The translations under genes were made by a program, and so were the position numbers. A stretch of DNA of 26,561 bases from a virus. Each line of letters opens with the position of its first letter. The first letter of the stretch is position 1. Location: positions 1 to 26,561 of IMG/VR virus record IMGVR_UViG_3300015360_000170; one strand, given 5' to 3'. This document shows, piece after piece, positions 15,296-22,839 of the stretch. Below the pieces are notes generated by a model that had not been told where the DNA came from, made no database searches, and was given only the letters and a program-made list of their open reading frames with translations.

Positions 15296-15567
15296 TGCAG
15301 GAAGTTAAAAAACCAATTAAAATAGAGTATTTTGTTCATATCCAAATACTACACCATAACATGATGCAAAACAAATCTTCGTCTGAAATAAACAGATTAG
15401 CTAATGTATTCAAAGAAAGGTATGAATGTGGAAAAGAGACTATTCTAGGTTATCTAGGAAAACTGGAATATACCTTGATATATTTAGAGGATCTAGAAAG
15501 ATTTGAAGATTGTGCTAAAATATTAAAAGTCAAAAAAATATACGAAGCTCTATTGTTAGAAAATTAA
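15295..15567 (+). CDS. Small hypothetical protein between uvsX and helicase
   Basis: This protein of up to 90 residues is probably mostly helical, with no recognisable motif. In T4 the small gene 40 sits between uvsX and 41, so this ORF is its positional counterpart, though I see no sequence likeness to claim more. The ATG at 15295 overlaps a candidate promoter element. Two adjacent in-frame Met codons at 15361 and 15364 (residues 23 and 24) are alternative starts giving a protein of about 67 residues. It ends 11 bases before the helicase gene. Confidence 0.6.
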   Translation: MQEVKKPIKIEYFVHIQILHHNMMQNKSSSEINRLANVFKERYECGKETILGYLGKLEYTLIYLEDLERFEDCAKILKVKKIYEALLLEN

Positions 15568-15578
15568 ATTCTCAATAA

Positions 15579-16898
15579 ATGGATTTAGAATATCATGAAG
15601 AACATGAAAAAATGTTCATAAATTACTTAAAAAAGAAACCAGATTATTTCCAATACATAAACCCTGAATTTTTTGAGTCAGAAAGCTTAGATGACTTATA
15701 CAGTATAATTCGTGACCATCATCAAAGTTTTAAAATGTACCCTACTTCTGATGAACTAAGAATAAAACTAAAAGGTAATCAATACGATCATATACCCTCG
15801 TCTTATTCGGATATTATATCTCAAGTAGGTAACTATTCAGATGAATATGCAGAAGAAGAACTTCAAAAGTGGATTAAATACAGAACTCTAAAGCTTAATG
15901 TAATTAAAGCTGCAGATTTCTTACAAGGACAGAAATATACTGGAGCAGACCCAGACTATTTACAATCTAAAATTAGAGAGATGTTTTTGATGTCTCCAGA
16001 TTTCTCAAATGATTTAGGTTTAGATTTTTACAAGGCAGAAGACCATGAAATATTCTACGAAGATAAGATAGCTTCTGGGTATCAGTTTTATGATAAACTT
16101 AGTGGTGGAGGTTATGATGCACAGACACTAGTGATATATGTTGGACCACCTAATACTGGTAAATCAATATTTCTAGCTAACGAAGCTAGAAGGTTTATAG
16201 AACAAGGGAAAAACGTCTTGTTTATATCTGCAGAAATGTCGGCAAAAAAATGTATTAAAAGAATCGGTGCTATGACTTTAGGTATACCTTTAGCTGACTA
16301 TGACATAAAGTCAAAAGATGTTGATTTTATGCAGAAAAAAATAGCAGACTTTAAGTATGGTGGTGTAGTTGATCCAGGAATACTGAAAATAATAAAAGTA
16401 CCCACATCTAAATGTAGTTGTAATGACATAGAAGCAATTATTAAAAGACTAGAGGAAAAAGAAGGTATAAAGTTTGATTGCTTGGTTGTAGATTATATTA
16501 ATATATTAGCTGATGATAAAAATAAATCATCGGACAATAGTTATACTAAGATAAAAAATATATCTGAGGATTTAAGAGCTATTGCTGATATTTATGATAT
16601 GCTGGTAGTAACTGCCACTCAAACTAGAAGAGATGGATTTAACTCAGAAGATATAACTATGGAACATATAGCAGAATCAGCAGCTTTATCACATACTGCA
16701 GATGTTATCTGGGCTATAATTCAAACAACAGAAATGTACGCAAATTCATATTTTAAACTGAAGTTGATAAAAACTAGAGACACTGAAGGTAAACATACAA
16801 AAAATAAAATAAGAATTGACGGTGCTACTTTAAGATTAGAAGAAGAGTCAAACTCTGATGAAAATGATATAAGTGATTACTACGATCTAAATAACTAA
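15579..16898 (+). CDS. 41: Replicative DNA helicase, DnaB/T4 gp41 type
   Basis: This 439-residue protein has a RecA-like motor in the second half. Walker A is VGPPNTGKS (K195, S196). The H1a-like segment VLFISAEMSAKK carries the expected Glu. Walker B is CLVVDYINIL (D305). H3 is VVTATQTRRDG, and the IKTRD...KIRI segment near the end fits the arginine-finger region. Residues 1-150 form the smaller N-terminal domain. T4 gp41 is 475 residues. It would form a hexameric 5'-3' helicase that unwinds the fork and recruits primase; no primase gene (61) is seen in this window. The C-terminal 20 residues are acidic. It follows the small ORF by 11 bases and is followed by an unknown gene after 10. Confidence 0.93.
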   Translation: MDLEYHEEHEKMFINYLKKKPDYFQYINPEFFESESLDDLYSIIRDHHQSFKMYPTSDELRIKLKGNQYDHIPSSYSDIISQVGNYSDEYAEEELQKWIKYRTLKLNVIKAADFLQGQKYTGADPDYLQSKIREMFLMSPDFSNDLGLDFYKAEDHEIFYEDKIASGYQFYDKLSGGGYDAQTLVIYVGPPNTGKSIFLANEARRFIEQGKNVLFISAEMSAKKCIKRIGAMTLGIPLADYDIKSKDVDFMQKKIADFKYGGVVDPGILKIIKVPTSKCSCNDIEAIIKRLEEKEGIKFDCLVVDYINILADDKNKSSDNSYTKIKNISEDLRAIADIYDMLVVTATQTRRDGFNSEDITMEHIAESAALSHTADVIWAIIQTTEMYANSYFKLKLIKTRDTEGKHTKNKIRIDGATLRLEEESNSDENDISDYYDLNN

Positions 16899-16908
16899 AT
16901 ATAACTAT

Positions 16909-17616
16909 ATGAACACTACAAACCAATATAATATATCTTTGTACGTCAATAGCATTTACCCATACACAGAATCTGAATCAAAAGCTTTAATTCTTATATT
17001 AAAACAAATCAAGGAAAATAAAGAAAAGGAAAGACTACTTATTCTATCTAGTGATATTTTTAATAGAATCAAAGAAGATGTTATCAATATTTACTTTGGT
17101 GAAATTAACGACAAAGAAAATACAATAATAAAGAGTGCAATTAAACCTAAGGTGAACAGCCATACTAGTAGCTATAATGAAGCTATTTCCAGGCTAACTT
17201 CTACGCCATTTAAACTTAATGATAGTTCCCCTTGGAATATATTATTCAGGGAATCATATGAGCAGGCAGTTAAAGACTTCAGTAATACCACAATTTATAT
17301 TATGGGTGATACTCCTCCTCTTGAATACATCAAAACAGCGTCTGATAGTTTTTGTTACGAGGATATAATAATAGATATTAGCGTATTTTCAGATCATGTT
17401 AAAACATCAACAACCCAGTATATAAGAGATATATGTAACTACAATAAGGTAAAAGGTATACCTAATTGTAATTTTATACTTCATAATGATAATGTAATTA
17501 ATATCGACATGTATGATTTAATTTTATTATCACATACAAGCGTATTCAGCCCTGATAAAATAACTGTGAATGTCCTTAAGGATATATACACTTCGTATCA
17601 GGACTTTGAAATATAA
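16909..17616 (+). CDS. Hypothetical protein downstream of helicase
   Basis: This 235-residue protein is one I do not recognise. It reads as an alternating alpha/beta fold: hydrophobic strands such as ERLLILSSDIF, TTIYIMGDTPP, DIIIDISVF and YDLILLSHTSV separated by helices. That resembles a Rossmann-like arrangement, but no P-loop, metal site or catalytic triad is clear. It is cytoplasmic by appearance. It sits 10 bases after the helicase stop and 9 bases before the next unknown, so it is probably expressed with the replication genes. Confidence 0.65.
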   Translation: MNTTNQYNISLYVNSIYPYTESESKALILILKQIKENKEKERLLILSSDIFNRIKEDVINIYFGEINDKENTIIKSAIKPKVNSHTSSYNEAISRLTSTPFKLNDSSPWNILFRESYEQAVKDFSNTTIYIMGDTPPLEYIKTASDSFCYEDIIIDISVFSDHVKTSTTQYIRDICNYNKVKGIPNCNFILHNDNVINIDMYDLILLSHTSVFSPDKITVNVLKDIYTSYQDFEI

Positions 17617-17625
17617 ACAAACAAA

Positions 17626-18177
17626 ATGACAGCAGAAATAACAACAAAAATAACAGAAGAAATAGTAACAGAAATAGTAACAGAAACAACACCTAAAAGA
17701 AACACAAATATAGATCTCATTAAGAACAAAGTTCAAACTAACTTTTATGGAGCTGTTGGAGAAGACACCAGTAAACTAAAATCAAAATTAATTAAAACAA
17801 AATCTACAAAAAAATTAGTAGATGATGAAGTTGGTGATTCAATACTTCAGGCAGACATACACAAAATCGTAAAACACCAAGAATCTAAATTAAATAAGAT
17901 ATTAACCCCATTAATAATAAATGAGGATGGCGTTTTAGAAAAAAGAGTTAAACAGATAACTAAATCAGACATCAATTTAATGTTTGGGATTATTAGTAAA
18001 GAACTAAAATGGAAGTATCCATATATAGAGTTATATTCAGGTATATCACATTATTTCTCCATAGACTCAACAATATTTTATAGAAAACTCAACACAAAGT
18101 ACAAGGATTTATTAATAAGTGAACATGCTAAAAATTCAGATTTTTTGGCAAGTAAAGGAGTTTTAAATTTATTTTAA
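17626..18177 (+). CDS. Hypothetical protein with repetitive Thr/Glu N-terminus
   Basis: This 183-residue protein is of unknown function. Residues 1-25 are a low-complexity Thr/Glu/Ile stretch (TTKITEEIVTEIVTETT) built partly from a tandem 12-base repeat. After that it is strongly basic to about residue 65, then a folded region carries aromatic residues (LKWKYPYIELYSGISHYF). No known catalytic motif is visible. It is transcribed in line with the helicase gene and the gp47/46 genes. A nucleic-acid role is plausible from the charge and the neighbours, but not shown. Confidence 0.6.
   Translation: MTAEITTKITEEIVTEIVTETTPKRNTNIDLIKNKVQTNFYGAVGEDTSKLKSKLIKTKSTKKLVDDEVGDSILQADIHKIVKHQESKLNKILTPLIINEDGVLEKRVKQITKSDINLMFGIISKELKWKYPYIELYSGISHYFSIDSTIFYRKLNTKYKDLLISEHAKNSDFLASKGVLNLF
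17659..17682 (+). repeat. 12-base tandem duplication in coding sequence
   Basis: GAAATAGTAACA occurs twice in direct tandem (17659-17670 and 17671-17682), encoding EIVT twice. It keeps the reading frame and probably arose by slippage. Confidence 0.7.
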
Positions 18178-18195
18178 AAATTAAAAAACAAGAAC

Positions 18196-18714
18196 ATGAA
18201 AACAGACGAAGAAAAAATCCAGAAAATTAAGGAGATGAAATCTAGTGTTATTAAAGCTGCGTTAGAATTATATCTACCAGATTATTCGGAACTATATCTA
18301 GTTAGCGAATTGTTATTAGCAGTAATTGATGTGAGAAATATAGATTTATCTATAAAAGAAGAACTAAAAAATATAAGTATTCGCATATCAGAGTTATTAA
18401 GAAATATAGTTTCCAATCAAAGCGAGGAAAAGAAAAGCGAACTACATATTATAGGAATTAATGGTGATAATTATGTATCGGTTATAGGTGATATACAAAG
18501 AGCATCAAATATAGGAGAAGAAGATATTATATCTCTTGATGATTTCAAGGATTTATATGGCAATAGAGAAGACGAAGTAAATATTCCTTTTGGGTTGATG
18601 TTAGTAGGAGGAGATGACGAAGAATTAGGAGATAAGGAATGTCTAGCTATATATGAACTATACAAAAGTCTAGGAATAATAGAAGAAGATGAAGAGAGCA
18701 TGGATAATAAGTGA
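18196..18714 (+). CDS. Hypothetical acidic protein overlapping gp47-like gene
   Basis: This 172-residue protein is one I do not recognise. The N-terminal 80 residues look helical and amphipathic (IKAALELYLPDYSELYLVSELLLAVI). The C-terminal half is markedly acidic, with short Gly-containing strands (FGLMLVGGDDEELGD) and an end rich in Glu/Asp. There is no membrane segment or metal motif. Its last 26 bases overlap the start of the gp47-like nuclease gene in another frame, suggesting coupled translation and perhaps a shared process. Confidence 0.6.
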   Translation: MKTDEEKIQKIKEMKSSVIKAALELYLPDYSELYLVSELLLAVIDVRNIDLSIKEELKNISIRISELLRNIVSNQSEEKKSELHIIGINGDNYVSVIGDIQRASNIGEEDIISLDDFKDLYGNREDEVNIPFGLMLVGGDDEELGDKECLAIYELYKSLGIIEEDEESMDNK

Positions 18715-19717
18715 TACACACTTCGGATATAAAAACTCTAGTAGAGAATGGTTGAAAACTATGAGTGAATGGTGGGAGGAGTTTTTAATTCCCACCATAA
18801 AAGAAAACATGCAACCAGGTGACGTTATAATACATTGTGGAGATTTGTTTGATATTAGATCTCATACTGATGAGTTAATCAGACACACCACCAGTAAATT
18901 AATATTGAATCTACTTAAGTTAAAGTTAGAGCTCATAATAATTGCAGGTAACCATGATGTATATTACAAGCATAGCAATACAATTTCCAGTTTAGATTCA
19001 TTAGATTACAGAATACTAAAAAACGAAAAAGTAAAAATCCTAAAACAACCAACAGTAATAGGAGAAGTCTTGTTTGCACCATGGGAGGCAAATACCACGA
19101 AGTTAGGAGAAACTTTACAAAATTCTAAATCTGATTGGGTTTTCATGCATGCCGACATTCAAGGATTAAGATACAATAAAGACCTCAGTTCTCTTGACAG
19201 GGGAATTAAACTAGAAACTTTATCTAAATTCAAGGGTGTTTTCAGTGGGCATATTCATTGGGCTAGTTCTATTGGTAATGTACATTATGTTGGGTCACCA
19301 TATCACATGGATAGAAGTGAAATCAGCAACAAAAAGTACATCCAATTAATAGATTTTACTTCTGGAGCTATAGTTAAGTTTGAGAATAAGTTATCACCTA
19401 AATATGTTTCGGTTCAATATAGTGATATAGTTAACAACAAGGTAACTCTAAAAAATAATGATTACATTGACATTTACTTGGAATCAGAACAAACAGATGA
19501 CGTAAGAAATTTTCTAAAAGAAAATAGTTTAGAAAATTTCAATCTTAAATTTAAACCACCAGAAACTAAAGAAGTAGAACTTAATGAAAAAATTGACTTC
19601 TCTGATAGTTTATTAAACCAAATGCTATCAACTATTAAATCCACCCACTCAGAAGAGGTACAAAAATTCCTTAAAGATTTAAAAAACAAGTATGAAGATA
19701 AAGAACATCAGGATTAA
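18689..19717 (+). CDS. 47: Mre11/SbcD-type nuclease subunit (T4 gp47-like)
   Basis: This 342-residue protein is almost exactly the size of T4 gp47 (339) and carries the full metallophosphoesterase motif set in order: DTH (D9, H11), GDLFD (G51, D52), GNHD (G87-D90), a lone His in FMHAD (H154) and GHIHW (H188, H190). These residues bind two metal ions, typically Mn. With the ATPase encoded next door it would form the gp46/47 complex that resects DNA ends for recombination-dependent replication, and in T4 also degrades host DNA. Residues 250-342 form a less conserved C-terminal part that would contact the ATPase. The gene overlaps both neighbours by 26 bases. Confidence 0.95.
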   Translation: MKRAWIISDTHFGYKNSSREWLKTMSEWWEEFLIPTIKENMQPGDVIIHCGDLFDIRSHTDELIRHTTSKLILNLLKLKLELIIIAGNHDVYYKHSNTISSLDSLDYRILKNEKVKILKQPTVIGEVLFAPWEANTTKLGETLQNSKSDWVFMHADIQGLRYNKDLSSLDRGIKLETLSKFKGVFSGHIHWASSIGNVHYVGSPYHMDRSEISNKKYIQLIDFTSGAIVKFENKLSPKYVSVQYSDIVNNKVTLKNNDYIDIYLESEQTDDVRNFLKENSLENFNLKFKPPETKEVELNEKIDFSDSLLNQMLSTIKSTHSEEVQKFLKDLKNKYEDKEHQD

Positions 19718-21323
19718 GAACTTCTTGTCTTATGGGCAAGATGAGGAATTTTCTCTAGATTTTGAAGATTTATCAGAGGTTACTATTATCAGAGGAGAAA
19801 ATGGTGCAGGTAAATCATCAATTCTTAAAGCATTGACTTGGGGTCTTTATGGTAAAATTGATGGATTCACTAATAAAAATATAGGGAATGTCTATTACCC
19901 TAAAGCAGAAGTCTGGCTGGACCTACAAGTTAATAGTAAAACTATAAGCATCCACAGAAAACTATCTCCATCTAAACTAGAAGTTAAGATTAATGGACAA
20001 GTACTAGACTTACCTGCAAAAGTCAAGATTCAAGAAGAACTTGAAAAGGAAATAAAGATGCCTTATCAGATCTTCTCTAACTATGTAGCAATTAACTCTA
20101 CAAACTTTAAGTCTATTTTATCTATGACCCCTAAGGACAGAAGAAGTATATTCGAGTTAATTCTGGGATTTGATGAAATCAATCAATTTAGAGATTTTGT
20201 TCATCAAGAAAATTCTAAGTTTAATATAACTTTAAAGGAATGTCAGAACAAATCTAATTACATCCAGGAAAATATAAAGGCAAGTGAATCTCAAATTAAA
20301 CTAAAAGAAAGAAACTTGTTGGATCTAATGAAAAGTAACGAGATTCAAGATACTTTAGAGTTAGAAAAGATAAACGAGCTAGAACTAGAAAAAGAAAAAA
20401 TATCTGAATCAGTAATTAAGTTAATCACAAAAAAGGAACTAACTAATAAAGCTATAGAAGATATTAAAAAGGTAGCTAAAGATCTAATAGAACTTAAATG
20501 CTCCAGTTGTGGTAGATTTTATGAAGACAAATCAGAAGATGATCTAGAAATAATGAAAACTAAAAAAGAAAAGATAAAACTAGATTTATCAGAATTAATT
20601 GAGACCAAAAGTAAGTGTGAAGCTTTTGGGGGTAATCTTACTTCCAAGTTATATTCTATAAATAGTGAAATTAGTAAATATGAAAACCACAATAAAAAAG
20701 TGGTTGATAATACTGAAAATTTCAACAGGAATGTAGAAATTTTGAAAAGTTCTTTGAATACTCACCAGGAATTGCTTATAGAACATCAAGACAAATTATC
20801 TGAAAATGAAAATATTTTAAAAACTTTACTTAAAAAAGATGAGATGTATAAAGAGTCTAAAAGTATACTAGGCGATACAGGATTTAAGAAACTATTAATT
20901 AGAAATACAATTCCAGTACTTAATGATTTAATAAATCAATACAGAGATTATTTTGACTTGGACTTTTCTTTTTCATTTAATGAAGAACTAAAATGTGATA
21001 TTGTAAGATACGATACAGTTCTTTCTGGTAGAAGTCTAAGTAAGGGTGAATCTGAGAAATCAGATTTAATGGTGATATTATCTTTGATAGAAATAATAAA
21101 AACCAAAAACCCTAATTTCAATGTGCTATTCTTTGATGAAATGTTTGGTGGATTATCTCCGACTTCAGAAGAAAAGGCTATTAAATTAGTAAGAACTATA
21201 TCAAGTAAGTTAGACATAAAGTCTTTAATAGTAACTCACCATGAGTATAGCTTATCTGATTCTTATTCCAGTATTACTGTAGAAAAAGTTAATGGTTTTA
21301 GTAAATTAAAAAAATTAGAATAA
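19692..21323 (+). CDS. 46: Rad50/SbcC-type ATPase subunit (T4 gp46-like)
   Basis: This 543-residue SMC-like protein is close to T4 gp46 (560). Walker A is GENGAGKSS (K41, S42). A coiled coil runs from about 180 to 390, interrupted by a zinc hook C270-S-S-C273 at its apex. The ABC signature is LSKGESEKSDLMV (S450-E453), Walker B is VLFFDEMFGG (D482, E483), and the His switch lies in IVTHHEY. The hook would dimerise two coils around Zn, and ATP binding gates the gp47-like nuclease. The start overlaps the gp47 gene by 26 bases, and the stop shares a base with the next ATG (TAATG), indicating tight translational coupling. Confidence 0.95.
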   Translation: MKIKNIRIKNFLSYGQDEEFSLDFEDLSEVTIIRGENGAGKSSILKALTWGLYGKIDGFTNKNIGNVYYPKAEVWLDLQVNSKTISIHRKLSPSKLEVKINGQVLDLPAKVKIQEELEKEIKMPYQIFSNYVAINSTNFKSILSMTPKDRRSIFELILGFDEINQFRDFVHQENSKFNITLKECQNKSNYIQENIKASESQIKLKERNLLDLMKSNEIQDTLELEKINELELEKEKISESVIKLITKKELTNKAIEDIKKVAKDLIELKCSSCGRFYEDKSEDDLEIMKTKKEKIKLDLSELIETKSKCEAFGGNLTSKLYSINSEISKYENHNKKVVDNTENFNRNVEILKSSLNTHQELLIEHQDKLSENENILKTLLKKDEMYKESKSILGDTGFKKLLIRNTIPVLNDLINQYRDYFDLDFSFSFNEELKCDIVRYDTVLSGRSLSKGESEKSDLMVILSLIEIIKTKNPNFNVLFFDEMFGGLSPTSEEKAIKLVRTISSKLDIKSLIVTHHEYSLSDSYSSITVEKVNGFSKLKKLE

Positions 21324-21568
21324 TGGTAATATCTTTTAAAGAAGTGCTACTTTTCGTAGATAACGATCAACTAGAAAACCCTCAATATGAAATTACTGAA
21401 TTTAACATAAAGATTCCAAATTTACTTAAGGTTAATGATAGTACTATGGAATATCTATGTAGAAGTATAGGGAATGCAGTAGGTGAAGAAATAAAGAAAA
21501 ACGTAACTAATGTCAGAGAAAAAAACAAGGAAATTACTGAAAATAAAAATGACATTTTTAAAAAATAA
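21323..21568 (+). CDS. Small hypothetical protein after gp46
   Basis: This 81-residue protein has no recognised family. The N-terminal half has short strands (FKEVLLFVDNDQ, FNIKIPN). The C-terminal half is a charged helix (EEIKKNVTNVREKNKEITENK) ending in Lys. Its start overlaps the gp46 stop by one base and its stop codon lies in the loop of the following hairpin, so it is the last gene of the recombination unit. It may be an accessory of that complex, but that is only positional. Confidence 0.6.
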   Translation: MVISFKEVLLFVDNDQLENPQYEITEFNIKIPNLLKVNDSTMEYLCRSIGNAVGEEIKKNVTNVREKNKEITENKNDIFKK

Positions 21569-21583
21569 ATTTTAAAAATGTCA
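21550..21583 (+). terminator. 14-bp hairpin spanning the end of the 46/47 unit
   Basis: The arms 21550-21563 (TGACATTTTTAAAA) and 21570-21583 are perfectly complementary around a 6-base loop containing part of the stop codon of the preceding ORF. It is A+T-rich without a following T run, so efficiency is uncertain. The gap to the next ATG at 21655 holds no promoter match. Confidence 0.7.
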
Positions 21584-21654
21584 AACTTAAATGGAAAAGT
21601 CAATATATACTGTACAAGATAAGGAAAAAAGAAAAAATAAAAATTAATATTATC

Positions 21655-21984
21655 ATGGAAGAAAAATTAGTAGGAAAAAGCGTAGTTGAGTCTAAGACTC
21701 CTGCAAAAGACAAAGGTGAAGTTTTTGAGTTCAACGAAGAAACAACTCCACATCAGTTATTTGAAATGATGCTTGCTGCACAGCAGTTAGCTAAAATTGA
21801 GTTTACTAAATTATTTGATACAGATGTAAAAGTTTCGGCTGTACGTCTACGTAAACTTATGTTGTTCACTAAAGACGCTGCTCATCAAATGAGAAAACTA
21901 GCCTCAGAATTTAGCAAAGAACTTGTTGCTAAAAGAAAAGCTAAAAGAGAAGAAGAAGTGTTAACTGAAGAAGATAACGCATAG
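21655..21984 (+). CDS. Histone H1-like (Hc1-type) small DNA-binding protein
   Basis: This 109-residue protein contains a helical basic segment (about 62-102) with VSAVRLRKLMLFTKDAAHQM and then RKLASEFSKELVAKRKAKRE. The spacing of Arg/Lys and Ala resembles the Bacteroidota histone H1-like Hc1 family (typically ...AGTRARKALQEIKKLAQ...). Those are small nucleoid-associated proteins. The N-terminal 35 residues are flexible and the last 12 acidic. It stands alone between two hairpins, which fits a separately and perhaps abundantly expressed protein that coats or packages phage DNA. The similarity is by eye and covers about 40 residues; a structural or scaffold protein with a similar helix is the alternative. 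Confidence 0.5.
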   Translation: MEEKLVGKSVVESKTPAKDKGEVFEFNEETTPHQLFEMMLAAQQLAKIEFTKLFDTDVKVSAVRLRKLMLFTKDAAHQMRKLASEFSKELVAKRKAKREEEVLTEEDNA

Positions 21985-22014
21985 TCTCTAAAAAACATCA
22001 AGGAATTAATAGTT

Positions 22015-22053
22015 AAAAAACCCTATCTCAAATTAAATGAGATAGGGTTTTTT
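22015..22053 (+). terminator. 16-bp hairpin with T-tract after the Hc1-like gene
   Basis: The arms 22015-22030 (six A, then CCCTATCTCA) and 22038-22053 are perfectly complementary around loop AATTAAA, ending in a T run. This is the most canonical intrinsic terminator in the window, 31 bases after the stop codon. Confidence 0.93.
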
Positions 22054-22058
22054 TGTGT

Positions 22059-22066
22059 GATAAATA
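22059..22066 (+). promoter_or_regulatory. GATAAATA element before the gp15-like gene
   Basis: GATAAATA lies between the terminator and the ATG at 22080. It is one base from the T4 late -10 TATAAATA, at a distance leaving a very short leader. Late expression is expected for a tail gene and a gp55-like sigma factor is encoded nearby, but the match alone is weak. Confidence 0.35.
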
Positions 22067-22079
22067 AAAGTAAAACGGT

Positions 22080-22796
22080 ATGGATAATTATTTCCAAAAA
22101 ACTAACAAGGATATATCAAATTTAAGAAAAATATTAATAGCTTTAGTTAGCGATTTAAACAAAAAGCTATTGTTAAAAAACTATATTAATGGTGAAATTG
22201 TAGAAACTAGAATACCCTTTTATTTTTCTATGGCTGGTGGAGAAACATACCTTCAAGACAATTTCGTTAGTGATTTAAGTCAAGACTTAGAAAATGATAA
22301 AATGGAAGGTGAGTATAGTCAGGTACCAAGAGGTATGGTACAAGTAAATGGTATGAATATTGACACTGAAAACCTAGCTAATAGGTGGACACCATTACCT
22401 ATGCAGATTGAAGAAGATGGTCAAATAAAAAGAATAAGAGCTTTGAATAGAAATATTCCTATAACTCTAAATGTAGATTGTAAAATAATCTTAGATAATA
22501 TATTGAATACTTTTATAGTCAGCGAAACTTTAATAAAGGAGATATATAAGAAGTCAGGAACTTTTTATGACTACAATGGTATACCTATACCAGTAACATA
22601 CAGGTTTCCCTTTGATATTAATAGTGAACAAACTACAGAATTTACCTGGAACGAAAAAAAACAATACGAGATTAGTTTCTCATTAACAATAAACTCGTTT
22701 TTGTTGGACTTAGTTGAAGAGTCTAAAAGATTTGAAGGTAACAGGATGGAAAGTATTACTGTTAGAATTTCAGACAAAATAACGGATAATAAATGA
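22080..22796 (+). CDS. Putative tail completion/sheath-terminator protein (T4 gp15-like)
   Basis: This 238-residue protein begins MDNYFQKTNKDISNLRKIL and continues with VSDLNKKLLLKNYINGEIVE, then TRIPFYFSMAGGE. T4 gp15 has the same order: an early YF, a hydrophobic helix, a 'Q+KRQLESGDKFIRVP' strand pair and later a long segment with INIxL-type strands. The later ITLNVDCKIILDNIL and YEISFSLTINSFLLDL fit gp15's paired strands. gp15 caps the tail tube and sheath so that tails can join heads. The likeness is one of pattern, not identity, so another neck or tail completion protein is possible. It is the first gene of the probable late block, behind a strong terminator. Confidence 0.4.
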   Translation: MDNYFQKTNKDISNLRKILIALVSDLNKKLLLKNYINGEIVETRIPFYFSMAGGETYLQDNFVSDLSQDLENDKMEGEYSQVPRGMVQVNGMNIDTENLANRWTPLPMQIEEDGQIKRIRALNRNIPITLNVDCKIILDNILNTFIVSETLIKEIYKKSGTFYDYNGIPIPVTYRFPFDINSEQTTEFTWNEKKQYEISFSLTINSFLLDLVEESKRFEGNRMESITVRISDKITDNK

Positions 22797-22802
22797 TAAA
22801 TA
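22795..22802 (+). promoter_or_regulatory. GATAAATA element before the 490-residue gene
   Basis: GATAAATA followed by A begins at the upstream gene's last codons and lies 37 bases before the next ATG at 22840. It is the same 9-mer as at 22059 and 11108, again one base from the T4 late -10. Confidence 0.3.
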
Positions 22803-22839
22803 ATTTATAATCTTACAAATTAAATATAAAATTTAAAAC

